Assembly (NCBI RefSeq): GCF_000281045.1 | Contig: NW_008246077.1 | Location: 560,384-624,383 of the forward strand | Length of the DNA stretch: 64,000 nucleotides | Direction of reading: 5' to 3' | DNA from: Saprolegnia diclina VS20 | Taxonomy: Eukaryota > Oomycota > Saprolegniomycetes > Saprolegniales > Saprolegniaceae | In this document: one piece after another, positions 1 through 14,218 of the stretch | How the letters are laid out: every line of letters starts with the position of its first letter | Position numbering within the stretch: position 1 is the first letter of the stretch | Position numbers and translations under genes: made by a program | Notes under the pieces: generated by a model | Seen by the model: only the letters and a program-made list of their open reading frames with translations | Told to the model about the DNA's origin: nothing | Database searches by the model: none

Positions 1-3000
1 GCGTCAAGAGTGTCTGCGAACTACGCAAGGACGACGATGACGACGGAGAGGACATGGACGACGACGACATGAACACGACACTCGACGAGTACTATGTCGT
101 CATGTACACCATCTCCTCGGACGAGTGGCGCAACGAGTTCAAGCCCGTCGTGCGCACGTGGGCCGATTGGCGCCAACACATTGGCGCGACGCTCAAACGC
201 AAAGCGCTCGAGCTATTGCGGGGCCAGCGCAAGGAGCCGTATGTGTGCGGTCCCCACGAGCTGTGGGACTTTGCCGAGTCACAGGCGCTGGCGGCCGAGT
301 ACGCGACCAAGGCAACCGAGTTTCTCGAGCAAACCGAAGGTAAACGGCTCTGCAACTGTCGAGGTGGTCACCCCATACAATGCTAGTCGATGACGCGCTG
401 CGTGACGACATGACGCAGCTCTGCGAGCGGTTCAACCCGTACTCGCCCCTCCTCGCGCCAAAACCACCGCCAGGTACACAAGCATATTGTCTGTCAGCGT
501 ACCAATCCCCGCGACCTGTCAACAGAACCGGTTGGCAAGAAGGCACGCAAGGCACCAACGGCCGTCCCCACCGCCCCGGCCGTCGACTTGAAAGCAGGAC
601 GCGCCGTGTCCCGTCTCGTCACCGAGGTGAGCCGAAGTACGCACCATGTACAGGTCGTCTCATGGTGCTACGACTAGGACGCCTCGAGCGCAGGCGTTCT
701 TCGGTTCCCCGAAGATGCCTTTCGCCTGTTCGTCGACCGCGAGCAGAGAGCCCCCCGGCAGTCGCACGTTGTTGTCAAGCTCTTCAAGCGCACCAAGTCG
801 GGGCAGAACAAGGCTGCGATCGATGCGCTCAACGTGAAGTCGCGCGAGCTTACGCGCGCCGAGCGCTCCGAGCGTGTGATTCGCGCGCTCTTGCTCAAAA
901 CGAAGCTCCACCTCACGCACCGCATTCACGCCAACCTCGGGTCCATTAACAGCGAGATCCAGCTCGAGCTCTCCAAGTTCAAGCGCAAGGAGAAGGATCT
1001 TGCTGAGCTCCAAGCGCGGATCCACACGCTGCGCGACGACGTGCATGCACTCGAGTTGCAGCAGCCAACGGCCGCATCCACCAACAACGTTGCACCGGCC
1101 TCCCTGATTGGACAGGTCGCTCTGCCGCTCGATGAACTCTTTAGTATTCTGTACAACGACAGCCTCGAGACGGATGACCTCGTCATGCTACTGGACACCG
1201 ACCGCCATGTCGCGGGCAAAATGCTGCTGCAATTTCAGTTTCAAGCCAGCGCGCCGTGGTGCCGCCCGTCCAACCAAGACGCGCCGCCGCCACCCTTGCG
1301 ACTCGCGACCGACGGCACGCTCGACTACCCGTCGGAAGCGCCGCTCCACGTCGAGTGGGCCACGAGCGACGAAGCCAATGTCGCCAAGCGCGACACACTC
1401 TGCCTCGTGCGTGAGACCGAGCGCCAAAAGCTTGTGCTCAACGCGCCGTTCTTTTTATTTTACTGGAACACGGATATCGGTGACGGGCAGTGGGACTGCT
1501 TCCAATCAAGCCTCAAGCTCTACTCGGGCCCGGCGGTTGACAAGGCGCGCGTCATTCAAATGACGCCACCGTCGGGTAACGACAAGGCGCAGCGCGGCAC
1601 ACTTTTACTGCCGTCGTCGCGCGACCTCTCGCTGCCACCGGGCACGTACCGTCTCGTGCTCATGCGCCAAGAAGAGGATGGCGGCCGGAAGTTTCGCTCC
1701 GTGCTCGGCGTGAGCCCATGCTTGCACGTCTTTGTGGGCGTCAACAGCGTCCACACGGTCTTTGGCACGACGCCGTTTGTTGATGTCAAGACGGTCCGGT
1801 GCGCCATGGCGATCGTCGACAACGCCACTGACAATGCCATCGCGAGCACACTACCGGCGTTGAACGCGACTGAGCCGTGGCTGCGCGCCGCAAGCTACGA
1901 GATCGAGCTTGTCAACGCCATCGCAATGCTGCGCACGCAAATTGAGTCGTTGCAGACGCAGCTGCAGTCGCAAGAATCGCACCCGGCTCCGATCCTCGAG
2001 GTACAGGACGTGACTGATTGTTGTATGATATTGAACTGTCGCAGGCTATGCAAATGGAAGTCGAGGCCTATACCAACCGTGTCGACGCGCTGGAGAAGCT
2101 GCAAGACCAAGGCATTGATGCGATCCGCGACCAAGAACGCCAAGTGTGCGACGACTTGCAGCGCTGCGAGGACCAACTGGCGGTATGTCATCGTGACAGG
2201 TCCGAAATGTAACGCCTCTCGAACGGCGTAGCAATGCGAAGCACACAAACGCGCGGTGGTTGCGGCGGGGAACGAGCCGGACGCCGACGTGAGCAAGACG
2301 ATGCAAGGACTGCAAGCCAACATTGACGATCTCAACGAGACCAAAACGACGCTGGCTATGGTTGTGGCAGAATATTTGCGGCGTCAAGAACCTCCCGCGG
2401 CAGTCGTGGCCGCAGGTTCTGGCGCAGAGACGCCGGTCTTTACGTACAGCTCGTACATGCGCGTCGACTGCCTCCTGCAGGGCGAGGCGGCACAGCTGCC
2501 GCATTCCCAGAGCACTACAGTGCACGATTACGTGATCGTATTGCCCCAAGTGGTGGTCGAAACCGCCGACAAACTCCGCGTCAAAGTATACCATCCATTG
2601 TCAACACTCGAACGCTTATATTTGGCGACGCATAGATTCTGGGCAAGCTCCAGTCGATGAACGTGGAGCGATCGCAGCACGTGCGGGACCAGATCCAGAT
2701 CGAGCTTCAGATTTTGCTGCGCATCGTCGAGATTTCGAATGCGTGGCTCCTCTCGCGCATCTTCTCGACGCGCGAGTGGTACTCGCTGTACGGACAGCTT
2801 GCGCAGCTGCGCTGGCTCTACATCTTTGAGGAGTGCTATCCCGTCTTCCAGAAAGCCCCGAGCGAAGTCCGGCTGCTCTTCCCCTTCATTTTGCAAGAGC
2901 TCGCCGACGAACTTCAGTCGCGCAGCCACGAGCTCGAATTGGCACTGCCAACGCGCGTGGTCAATGCCACGCTATCCTTGCGCGAGGTGCGTCTGCTGTA

Positions 3001-6000
3001 TCAATTGATAGTTTTCGAGCGTCTTGTAGGTACCGGTCACTAACTTTACCCCGGCGGGGGGCGACGTGCAGGGTCGCATCGATGGCTCGGTGGCGTCTTT
3101 TGTAGGCCTCGACCCTAACTGGCGCAGCTGGACAAACTACCTTCGGCGCTTCTTTGGTCTTGATCCATGCCTCGGGGGCATGTACATTGCCAAGTACATC
3201 CGGCGAGGCGGCGAGGTCGGGAACGCCCGCGGCGAGCTCGGTCGCGTCGGGCCATTTGCGATCAACGTTGATGCGGACGAAGCTCAATTGTGGTTCCTTG
3301 CGCCTGAGAAGCGGCTCTTGTACACGGAAATGGCCTTCCACCTTGGCGTCACGGCGCTCAAGTACTTTGTGGCGCTTCTCAACTTGTCGTTCAACGTCAA
3401 CTTTGTCGCCAACCTCGTCGCGTCGTCGAGTTGGTTTAGCCACTCTACGGAGGTTCTCAAGGCGATGAAGGCCGACTGCACCGCCGCGCTCGCCAACGTC
3501 CTCTCGTTTGTGTCGGTCGTCATTGGCTGGTTCGACTATGTGTTTTCGTACATCCTCAACTACATCATGGTCGAGCTCAATTTCTTCGACAAATATGTTG
3601 GCTGCGGGCAGGGCTACATCCTCCTCCTCATTTGGGTGCTCATGTGGCTCGCAACGCTCTTCCTTTACATTGTGATCCAAGAAGACGTGCTCGTCAAGGT
3701 CCAAAAGATCAGCTACTATCTCCCGTTCAACGTTGGCCGGGTCGGCGAAGATCGACTCGAACAACTCGGTGCGCTTCTCGTGAGCCCTGTCTTGATTGTC
3801 ATCAAGGTCCTCGTGCTTTTCATTGCAAAGCAGTGGCACGCGTACTCGGAGCAAGCGTCGACCGGGTCGCTCTTCAGCCTCACGCGCTACAGCACGAGTG
3901 GCGTCGCGTGCCCGGCCATGGAGGTCAACTACGCGTTTCAGGTAGTCTCGGCCGTGCTCTTGGGTGGCTTCTTTTACTTTCTGCTGCCTCTCCTTGTGCT
4001 CGATATTTACAGCTGGAAGCCGCCGACCGACTTGGCCAAGGACGCGGACCGACTCGCATTGTCGCACCGCGGGGGTCGCCACGGGATTTGGGCGGCGGTC
4101 GCCAACAACGTCAACTTGGTCGAACCACCAACGTCGTGGCCACGCCGGTGCTGCTGCCACCCGTTCCAGCTGTTTTGGTTCGCGGGGCGTGGGAAGCGAC
4201 TCTTTCGGGACTACCGGCGCTACGACTTTTACAAGCTCACGCTCAAGTACGGTTTTGTCGGCATTTGGTTTGTCATCCTCTACATCTACTCGGTTCTCAT
4301 GCTCCAAGCGGTCGCGCGCGCGCTCGGCGCCGTCTTTGGGTGGCGCGGCCGGGCTGACTACATGTACGACAAGCCGCATTTACGGCCGTATGGGACATCG
4401 CACCTCGACCGGATCTGCTGTCGCTTCAATTGGTACTGGCGTCGGTCGTGGGTGGTGCAAAAGGTCCTCCAGCCCATGTACAACTGCGCCTTGGTAACAA
4501 TCGGCGCGTGGACGACGGGGGAGTGGACCACCTACGACATTGAGGAGCGGGCCAAAAACTGTTTCCCGATGGAGCCCAACAACGAAATCAAGCAGCTGCA
4601 AATGATGTCGCTGCACGGCAAGGTATTGTCACGATAGCAATCTTGTCCTTGTATCGATGAATCTATGATGTAGGTCAACAGTCTGATTTGGCTGCCATTT
4701 CCCGTCATTGGTTTCCTGGCGTACGTCTCGGACATTCTCAATCGCGGACCGATTTTGAGTTACCTTCTTAACCGCATGGTACTGTCGATAAACTCGGAAC
4801 GACGCTAAGTGCCATGGTATTAGTTTCTCCAAGTCGACAAGCCTGCGAACGAGCGGGATCCGAGTGTGCGCTGGAAGATCCATCGGTGGATGCCCGAGTG
4901 CGTCGCAGGCAAGCGCGTCCGCTGCGGTGTCGTCGACGACAAGACCGTGTGCCTGCCCGACACATGCTTTTACACGACATTGGCCAAGTGGGGCAGCTCG
5001 GTCTTGGAGCTCGCGATGGTCGTTGCGCTCATCGCCGAGCCGCTCCAGAACCCAAATGGCGCAGCCAACAGCGCCACGATGAAGTGGAAGGCGCAAGTGG
5101 CCCTCCTCGCTGCGACGATCGCACCGCTTATCGAACTCAACCAACAGGCCCTCAAGTCGTACAAAAAATTCCTCGAGCTGCGCGACACGATGCAAAGCAC
5201 TCTCGTGTCCGAGGGAAAATCGCTGGCGCAGCAGCAAGCTGGCCGAGTTGGTGCGCCGATCGAGATGGCGTCGGCGGCCAACGCCGAAGTCCAAACGCTT
5301 TTGGGCACCAACGACGAGAACGATGGCAACAGCAGCGACGAGGCAGAGAGCGACGACGAGAACGATGACGATGACGGCAGCAAAGACCTCATCGTGCTCA
5401 CGGCGACGCCCGAGACGAGCTTTGTCATCCAGAGCGACCAACTCGACGAAGGCGAAGGCGTCATCACGGTCAATTGGCGTGTGAATGCGTCCCGGCGCTT
5501 CCACGCGTTTGACGCGATCGGCATGTTTCCGAAGCGCTCGCTGGCCGACACGCTCGTGAAGCGCACAATGGACGAGTGTCTGTGCTACCGGCTCGTGTCG
5601 GAGCTCCGCGTCGAGCCGTTTGGGTGGCGCCCGACCACAAACGCTCATGGCAACGAACTCTCAAGTGGCGTGCACTCGACCAAGATGCTCCAGCACGCGC
5701 TCTTTTTGGATAAAGTCACGCAACACGAGATCGGCGAGCTCTCGCGCAAGTCGATACACCAGCGCAAGGCGTCGCTCGTGCCCGCGCCCGACTCGGTCGA
5801 TGCGATCGACGCCGTCTTGGACGCAGCGCCGGACGCCGTCAACCTCGACCGCGCGACCTTTGTGCTGGAAAACACGCTGGCTTCGGGCACCATTGAGCCG
5901 TACGGGAAGCAAATGTCCGAGATGTTCCACGACGAGATGCACGAGGTGACTTTGCGTCGTCCAAAAACGTCAAAGTACCACGTGTGCTCTGTAGAAACAA

Positions 6001-8121
6001 GCGGCCTTTCGCACGCTCAGCGTCGACGACGCCGACGACCACAAAGCCGGTGGCTCAAAGGACGCGCGCGACACGCGGGTAGGCCATAAAATGGGGTTGT
6101 GTCCATAAATGACGTGGCACGTCGTATGCGTAGCGCGTGAGTGGCCAGGTCAAGTTTCGACCGGCCAATAGCAACGAGCACGACGACCACCCGCAGCACG
6201 AAGATTACGTCTTTGGCAACAGCGCTGGCATCTTCCCATGCAAGTATGGGCTCGAACGCTACGAGTTCTTTTACCTCAAGTACACGGGGCACCACACTGC
6301 GCACTCGACGACGACGCCCTTGTACGAGGTCGTGGTCGACTCGAGCCGCGACAACGACGCCAAAGACCGCAATGATCCGATCGTCGAGACGCGGCGCGGC
6401 GACTACGAGCCGCTGGTCAAGTTTACGTCCAACGCCATCTCGATCGGAACATTCGACCTGTTCATTCGGCTCACGAGCGACACGCCGCTTGTGTGGGCCA
6501 ACCAAGCGGTCAATTTGACGTGGGAGATCTTTGGCGTCAACTACCGCGTCCTCTCGCATCCACGCAACCGCAACTGCATTGCGTTTTTCAAAGTCCGTGA
6601 TATCCACAACACCCGCATGTGTGCCAAGGTCGACATTGTGCCCCCGTCGGCGTTCCTCGAGCCGCACGGCGGCGGCCCCGTTTCGGGGCGCATGCTCGTC
6701 TTTACGCCGAGCGAGCCCGGCATGTACGAGATTCGGTTTCTCTTCAACTACTTCCACGAAGCCAAGTTGCACCGGCGCTGCCAGGTCTTTGGCCAGCTCG
6801 AAGAGCAAATGCAGCTCCAGCGCATCAAGTACCTCTTCCAGCGCCGCGACCTCGCGCGCACGCTGAGCCTCCTCCAGCAACAAACACTGAGCGCATGGAC
6901 GCAAGCGCTAGTCTACACGTACGCATGGTTGCATCCTGTCTTGAGCTACCTCCTCGACAAGCCCGTGCCCGACTCGGTCGTCAACAACCCGGGCCTCTTT
7001 ACGCGCTACATGGTACGTGAAGCCGCGGGCCAATTGGCGCTGCTCGCCGAGACGGACCATTCGCAGCTGCAAGGATGCCTCACGCAGCTGCTCTCGCCGC
7101 TCCGGTCGCGCTCGTTCATTGCGTTCTTTGGTGATGCTTTCAACGGGAGCGAGGAGATGCGGACGCACGCGTCCACAATCGAGTTTGTGTCGCCCAGTGA
7201 CGCGACCCGCGACGTCTTTTTGGATGCCAAGACGAGAAGCATTGCGCGGTGGCCCGCTGCGGTGACCGTCTCGCCCGAGATTTGGCTTCTACATGACGAC
7301 AAGGTGCTGCTGGATGCGGGCCCGGACAACTTTGAAGCCCTCGCGCTCGAGTACCTCAGTCGTCCGCTGCTGCCGGGCCGCGTCGACATTCTCGATGAGC
7401 TGATTCTCGACAACCGCGCGCTTCTTACGACCGCCAAGCTAGTACGTGGCGGCATGTGCTCTAAGATCTTGGACAAGTATCGTGATTAGGTGGTCGAGAG
7501 CGTCGCGACCGCAGCGTGTGGCTTGTACGAGCCTGCGATCGCAAGCGTCGTCCAAAGCTTCCTCAAGCAAGCCAAGCAAGCGGAAAAGCTCGGGCTCTTC
7601 CAAGACCTCGCGGTAGCATTTCAAAACAAAGTGCAATCTCATGACGTGGCATCCCCAGGTGCCGCTGCAAGACGAGAGCCGCAACCATATCCAGCGCCTC
7701 ATCCGCGCGCTCTTTGAGACGCACAGCCGGTCTGGCGACCGCTTTGTGGGCTGGGACACTGACGCTGCGCGCCCCCAATTGGGGTTGGATGTGCTCCAGC
7801 ACCAAGCTCTGCGGGCGTGGCTCAAGCCCAAGTGCGTCCAAGGCATCGTCAAAGTGCTCAAGCGCCGCTTTGCACTGCTCACAGCCTCGAACAGCGCGGT
7901 GGCGCTGCAGCTCGTACGTGCGACAGCGACCAAGTTCGGATGCCGCCGCCCCACCGTTCCTCTCGTGTCCACCGCCGCCGTCGGGTTGCGCAGGCGCACC
8001 GGTGCGTCGCTCGACCGACGACGCGGAATAAGATTCTCACATGTGACTAGGCAAATCGGTCGTCTACTTTCTCCGTGAGGCCGAAACGAACGAAGCGACA
8101 CTGCCGACACATGCGTCGTAG
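1..8121 (+). CDS. Giant polytopic membrane protein with three SKICH-like domains (5' partial)
   Basis: No named orthologue is recognised. The frame is already open at the left edge, so the start lies upstream. About 14 introns of 44-56 nt join one reading frame to a TAG at 8119, giving about 2,400 residues in view. Order: acidic stretch, charged helical part (about 830-1080), a beta-sandwich of SKICH-like look (about 1340-1690, ending PPGTYRLVL), helical linker, and a hydrophobic block with about ten membrane segments (about 3340-5150). Then come an acidic linker (5290-5390), a second SKICH-like unit (VNWRV...DAIGMF, 5470 to about 6300, split by introns near 5946-5993 and 6080-6134), a third (VNLTW...GMYEIRF, 6500-6790) and a helical tail. 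The last intron (about 8003-8050) is inferred from frame. The SKICH assignment is by pattern only; the membrane block is clear. Function unknown; perhaps a membrane scaffold or channel. Confidence 0.7.
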
Positions 8122-8191
8122 AGCTTCCATGTATCATCATTGCGTGTCGATAAGAATCACTGTTTTCATGTGCCCACGAATTGAGTGACAG

Positions 8192-9253
<1,062 letters not shown>

Positions 9254-9354
9254 GCTGTGAAATGCCCAAGTCTCGTAGTACGCTTCTCGATTCAACTAAA
9301 ATTAGCCAACGACAAGTGTGCGCTACGTTCTAAACTCCGAACAAGAGATAGTTG

Positions 9355-10389
9355 ATGCGCCCGGCCAACCACGTGCTCCAAGAGGCCACGTACACGGACG
9401 TGTATGTTCATGGCCACGACGTACCAGGTGGCATCTCTGCTGTCGAAGCTGCATGGTACGCATTGTACAGTTAGTCCCTCAACTACAAACCATTCTGGTG
9501 TAGGACGCGGCTCTTACAGCGGCACCGGCACCTCTACTTTGACGTAATGGCGCCGCTCTCACAGTACAGTCCCGACGACAAGCGGCCGTTGTACTACTCG
9601 CCGACGCAGCTTACCACCGCAGCCGCCACCATTGAAGCCCGCACTGAGCACGTCGTCGCGCTTCAGCACCAGCTTTTGCTTGATTGGCATAAGGGCGCCA
9701 CCTTCTTCCAGGCCGCGTGGAGAGGTTTTGTCGCACGGCGCATCACGCGTCGCCAGCGCTTTCTGCTCAAAATCGAGCGGGTTGACCACCTATACTTTGT
9801 TGCGTTTCACCGCCGCCGCCTCGCGCTAGCGCGTCGGGAGCGACGGGTTCGAAAGGCCGCTGCGCACATCAAGGTGCGCTCTTGCCGTAGAGGTCGCCTG
9901 CGCTGAGGATGAGCATGCTAGTGTCTGGCACGGCGGGCCCATGAACGAGCGGCGATCGTGCAGCGCAGTGTCCGACTCTACCTCTTCAAGTGCGAACGCT
10001 GGCGCGCCGCCGCTACGCTCGTGCGCTGGTACCGCCTCGTCTCCCGTCGCGCCAAGCTACGTGCGTGCGCACGGCGGCTGCAGCGGTTTGTCCACTGGAA
10101 ACGACGCGAAGAGCAGCTCAACGAGCTCGCCGCCGTGGCCGTGGCCGCGCGACGCCAGCATATTGAGGCCAAGCAAGCCGCGTACTTTGCGTTGCAGCCC
10201 GACCACGTCATTGTGCACCGCCTCGTCATGGCGCGCAAGCAAGACATCTACCGCGCCTTGCACCCGCAGCAAGCGTTGAACCAGCGACTTCATTCAAGTG
10301 GCGAGATGAGCGTCGCGCCATTGCGGCTTCCGATGGCCTCGAACGCCATGCTCGCCAAAGCCTCAGTGGCCCGGTCCAAGCTGCGATGA
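9355..10389 (+). CDS. IQ-motif (calmodulin-binding type) protein
   Basis: Three exons: ATG at 9355 (MRPANHVLQEATYTD), an intron of about 48 nt near 9455-9503, a main exon to about 9873, an intron ending GCTAG near 9921, and a last exon to TGA at 10387-10389. The protein is about 310 residues. The middle holds an IQ motif of the form FFQAAWRGFVARRITRR (about 9710-9760), and the C-terminal half is rich in Arg and aromatics with further degenerate IQ-like helices (IVQRSVRLYLFKCERW). This suggests calmodulin or myosin-light-chain-type EF-hand binding; no other domain is visible. The 5' end is 101 bp from the divergent WW gene. An acceptor-like GATAG precedes the ATG, so an upstream exon cannot be excluded. 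Family unknown. Confidence 0.65.
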
Positions 10390-10542
10390 GCATGCGTCGC
10401 GCCGGGTCAACTCTATCTGTGCATCTAGTTAGTCGATAAGCGCCATCGAGACGAAGGCGGACGGTTCGAAAAAAGCTTCGAATTTTGCGATCTGACCGGT
10501 TTGTCCGGATGATGACCTCGTTGGCGGTTTCTCAAGCGGTCG

Positions 10543-13500
10543 ATGGAGTACAGCGAGGTGGACGGGCTCGACGAGCCGCTTTTGGCGACCAACGAGGCCG
10601 GCGCGCCGTTCGCTGCCAGCGTGCGCAGCTTCAGCTTTTGCGGCGGCGCCGCCGTCGGCGCGGCCTTTCCGTCCAACCGCGTCACGACGTCCAAGTACAC
10701 GCTCGTCAGCTTTGCGCCCAAGTTTCTTGCGCAGACGTTTACAAAGATGACAAACATCTACTTCCTCTTCATCTGCATCCTGGAGATGACGCCGGGCATC
10801 TCGACATCCGGCGGCATCCCGACGACCGCGCTGCCGCTCCTAGTCGTCATTGCCATTGACGCCTTCTTCCAGGTCGTCGAAGACTACGCGCGACATGTCG
10901 ACGACGACGTGGCCAACCACCGGGTGGCGCACCGGTTACTCTCGACGGGCGCTTACGAGTCAACTACATGGCAAGAGCTCCGCGTCGGCGACATTGTGCG
11001 CATCTTAAACGGGTCCATCGCGCCGGCCGACGTCATTCTACTGCAAGTCGAGTACGGCGTCGACGAAGCGCCACGGCACTACAGCTACGTCGAGACGTCG
11101 AGCTTGGACGGCGAGACGAACTTGAAGATCCGCGAGGCGCTGCCCGAGACGCACGGCCGGTCACTGCACCGGCTCGAAGGCGTGGTCCAGTGCGACCAGC
11201 CCAACGCCTCGGTCAACTCGTTTAGCGGCCAGCTGCATTTCGCCGATCGCTTGGCGTCGACGCCGCTCCAAGCCACGAACGTTCTCTTGCGGGGCTGCAT
11301 CTTGCGCAACACGCCGGCGGTCGTCGGCCTTGTCTTTGCCACCGGTCACGACACCAAAGTGCTCCAGTGCGCGCGGGCGTGTCCCAACAAGCGCAGCTTT
11401 GTTGAGAGCCAAGTCAACCGCGAACTCTGGTGCATGGTCATGCTCCTCTTGGCGAGCTGCGGCGCGGCCGCAACGATCTCGACCTTCTTCGACTGCCTCG
11501 AGCTCCCGCGCGCGTGGTACATGCGTCTGGAGGCGCCGCCGTCGATCGCGGTGGCGTTTTGCCAGTCGTTTCTGCGCTTCTTTCTTTTGCTCTCGAACGT
11601 CGTGCCCATCTCTTTGGTAGTCACGCTCAACATGGTCAAGTCGCTGCAAGCGTCGCTCATGGAACGCGACCGCCACCTCCGCGATCCCTCAAACAGCGCG
11701 CCGTGCCGGGTCAAGACCATGGCGCTCAACGAAGACCTCGGGCAAGTTTCGCACATTGTCACGGACAAAACTGGGACGCTTACGCGAAACGTCATGGTCT
11801 TCCGCGCCTGTTCGGTCAACGGCGTCCTCTACGGCGGCAAGGCTGCCCCCAATGTATCCAAGTGGATGGCTTTTGCCGATGCACACTTTGACACTTGCCT
11901 CGGCGCCGGCGATGGTCCGCTGTGTACATTCTTATTGCACCTCGCGCTCTCCCACTCGGTGCTGGCGACACGTCCCGCCGACTTGAGCGAGCTCGTGGCC
12001 GCGGCCGCGTCGCCGGACGAGCAGGCGCTTCTGGCCATGGCGTATGCCTATGGCTACCGCTTTCTTGGACGGCAACCCGGCAAAGCGACCGTCCAAGTAC
12101 CGGGCCACGGCCCCGTGACGTTTGACGTGCTCCACGTGCTCGAGTTTTCCAGCGCTCGCAAGCGCATGTCGGTCGTCATTCGCAACCCGCTGCGCGACAA
12201 CGCGATTCAATTGCTGGTCAAAGGCGCCGACAACGTGCTATTGCCGCGCGCCGTTGCGTCACCGACCACAAACCTGCACCTACAGGCCATGGCGCGCGAC
12301 GGCCTCCGGACGCTCGTGATTGCACAGCGCACGTTGCCACCGGCGCTCTACGCAGACTGGGAGAGGCGGTACGCGATTGCTGTACGGGATGTGGCACACG
12401 TGCAAGCCAAGGCCAAGCAGCAGCCCAATGCAATTGATGCGCTCATGGACGAGCTCGAAACGGACCTTGATGTGCTGGGCGCGACCGGCATTGAAGACGG
12501 ACTCCAGGCGTACGTGCCGGCGACGATCGAAAAGCTACGCCTCGCAGGAATCAAGATATGGATGCTCACGGGCGACCACGTGGATACCGCGCTCAACGTG
12601 GCCCGGGCGTGCAATTTACTCAAGAATACCACGAGCCAGCTCTTATTGCTGCAGTGCGCGACGCCGACCGAGTGCTTTCGGGAGCTCCGAGGCCTCCAGA
12701 GCCGCATGCAACCGCGCACCAAGTACGCGCTCGTGGTCGACGGCGACGCCTTGTACCATGTGATGAACCTCCCGTCGGCGCACGATGCGTTCGCGGATGT
12801 TGTCCGCGCCTGCGAAGTCGTCCTCGCGTGTCGTACGTCGCCCATGCAAAAGGCGCAGGTCGTCGAGCTTGTCCAGGTCTGCTTCCATAGCCACTTGGAT
12901 GGATAGATGACGCGTGATTGTAGGGACTCTTGGCGGGGACCCCGGGGCGCGTGTTGGCGATCGGCGACGGCGCCAACGACGTGGCCATGATCCAGTGCGC
13001 GCATATCGGCGTCGGCATCTGCGGCCAAGAAGGGCTCCAGGCCGCCAACGTCAGCGACTATGCGATCGCGCAGTTTTCGCTCTTGCTCCGGCTCCTCTTT
13101 GTACACGGCCGCCTCAATTACCAGCGCACGACGTTCCTCGTGCGCTATGTTTTTTACAAAAACATCATTTTGGTACAGACTAAATGGACGAATGAACGGG
13201 CTAAAGTTGGTCATCTTGTCGAATAGGTCATGTCGGAGTTTTGGTACAGCCTCGTGAGCGGCGTCTCGGGCCAGAAATTCTACAACGAAGTCGCTGTCGA
13301 CAGCTTCAACACGCTCTACACCGCACTGCCCATCGTGCTCTTTGCCATCATGGACAAGGTACCCGAATCTTGTCCTATGTCTAGACCATTTGACATAGGA
13401 CTTGCCGTCCTGGATGTGTGAAAGCGTACCTGGCTTGTACTCGATTGGCATTGGCAATGGCCTCTTTCGCCGCCGGTACAGTCCATCCATTCCATGGAGG

Positions 13501-14218
13501 TCGACGAGCATATGGACGTGTAGGATGATTTGGACGTGGATCCTCTCGGGCGTCTTCGAGTCGCTCGTCATTTGCATGGTCGCTGTGCTTACCATGAGCA
13601 GTTGCGACTCGTTGGGGCGGCCGTTTGGCATGTGGGAGTCGGGTGCTCTTGTCTTTACCCAGATTGTGCTCGTCGTCAACTACAAGGTAGCTACACGAGA
13701 ATGTGAAATATGCTGACGATCCAGAGTAGCTGGCGCTGCACCAGAGTTCGTGGACGCTCGTGCAAGGCGCCGTGCTCGCACTGAGCATCCTCGCGTGGTT
13801 TGTCTCGGCATTTGTCATTTCTGCGTCGCCCGACATTAGCACGGCGTGGTATGACATCTTCCCGATCGTCATGACGTCCAACTTTTACTGGTTCGCATCG
13901 CTCTTGATCCCGGTCGTCGCGCTCTCGGTCGACCTTGTTGGTGGCGCCGTCACCACGAGCTTTCAACCGTCCAACGTCCGCGTCCTCCGCGAAGCGCTCC
14001 AAGAGCCGACGCAGAAGGAGACGCTGCGCGACCGCATGTGGCAGCTGCCCGAGGTACGCGCAACTTGTTACGTCGGATGCTGACGCATTGACGAGTAGAA
14101 ACAACCGGCGCCGCTCTCAGGGTACGCGTCTGGCGTCGACGAGTTTACGGCGACGGCCGAGGCTCGACGAAGCACGACCGGATGGAACCCGCTTGGGCAG
14201 GATATAGACACGACGTGA
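10543..14218 (+). CDS. P4-type ATPase (phospholipid flippase)
   Basis: A P-type ATPase of the P4 (aminophospholipid translocase) class, which moves phospholipids from the exoplasmic to the cytosolic leaflet, usually with a CDC50 partner. Visible motifs are the N-terminal flippase signature ([16 protein letters not shown]), the A-domain DGET ([10 protein letters not shown]189), PISL in M4, the phosphorylation site DKTGTLT (D408), the P-domain [16 protein letters not shown] and [11 protein letters not shown], and the P4-specific DYAIAQF. About six short introns lie in the 3' third (e.g. from 12882, 13158, 13360, 13469, 13687, 14054). The product is about 1,120 residues, normal for the class. 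The N-domain part and C-terminus are divergent but no catalytic motif is missing. ATG at 10543; TGA at 14216-14218. Location (plasma membrane, Golgi or endosome) cannot be read from sequence. Confidence 0.95.

Noticed and set aside
2961-4379. Minus-strand frame of 472 codons
   Set aside because: Antisense shadow of the polytopic membrane gene. GC-rich third positions leave the opposite frame open; Arg/Val/Glu-rich composition and no domain.
12348-13679. Minus-strand frame of 443 codons
   Set aside because: Lies opposite the flippase P-domain exons and their introns; no domain or splice logic of its own.
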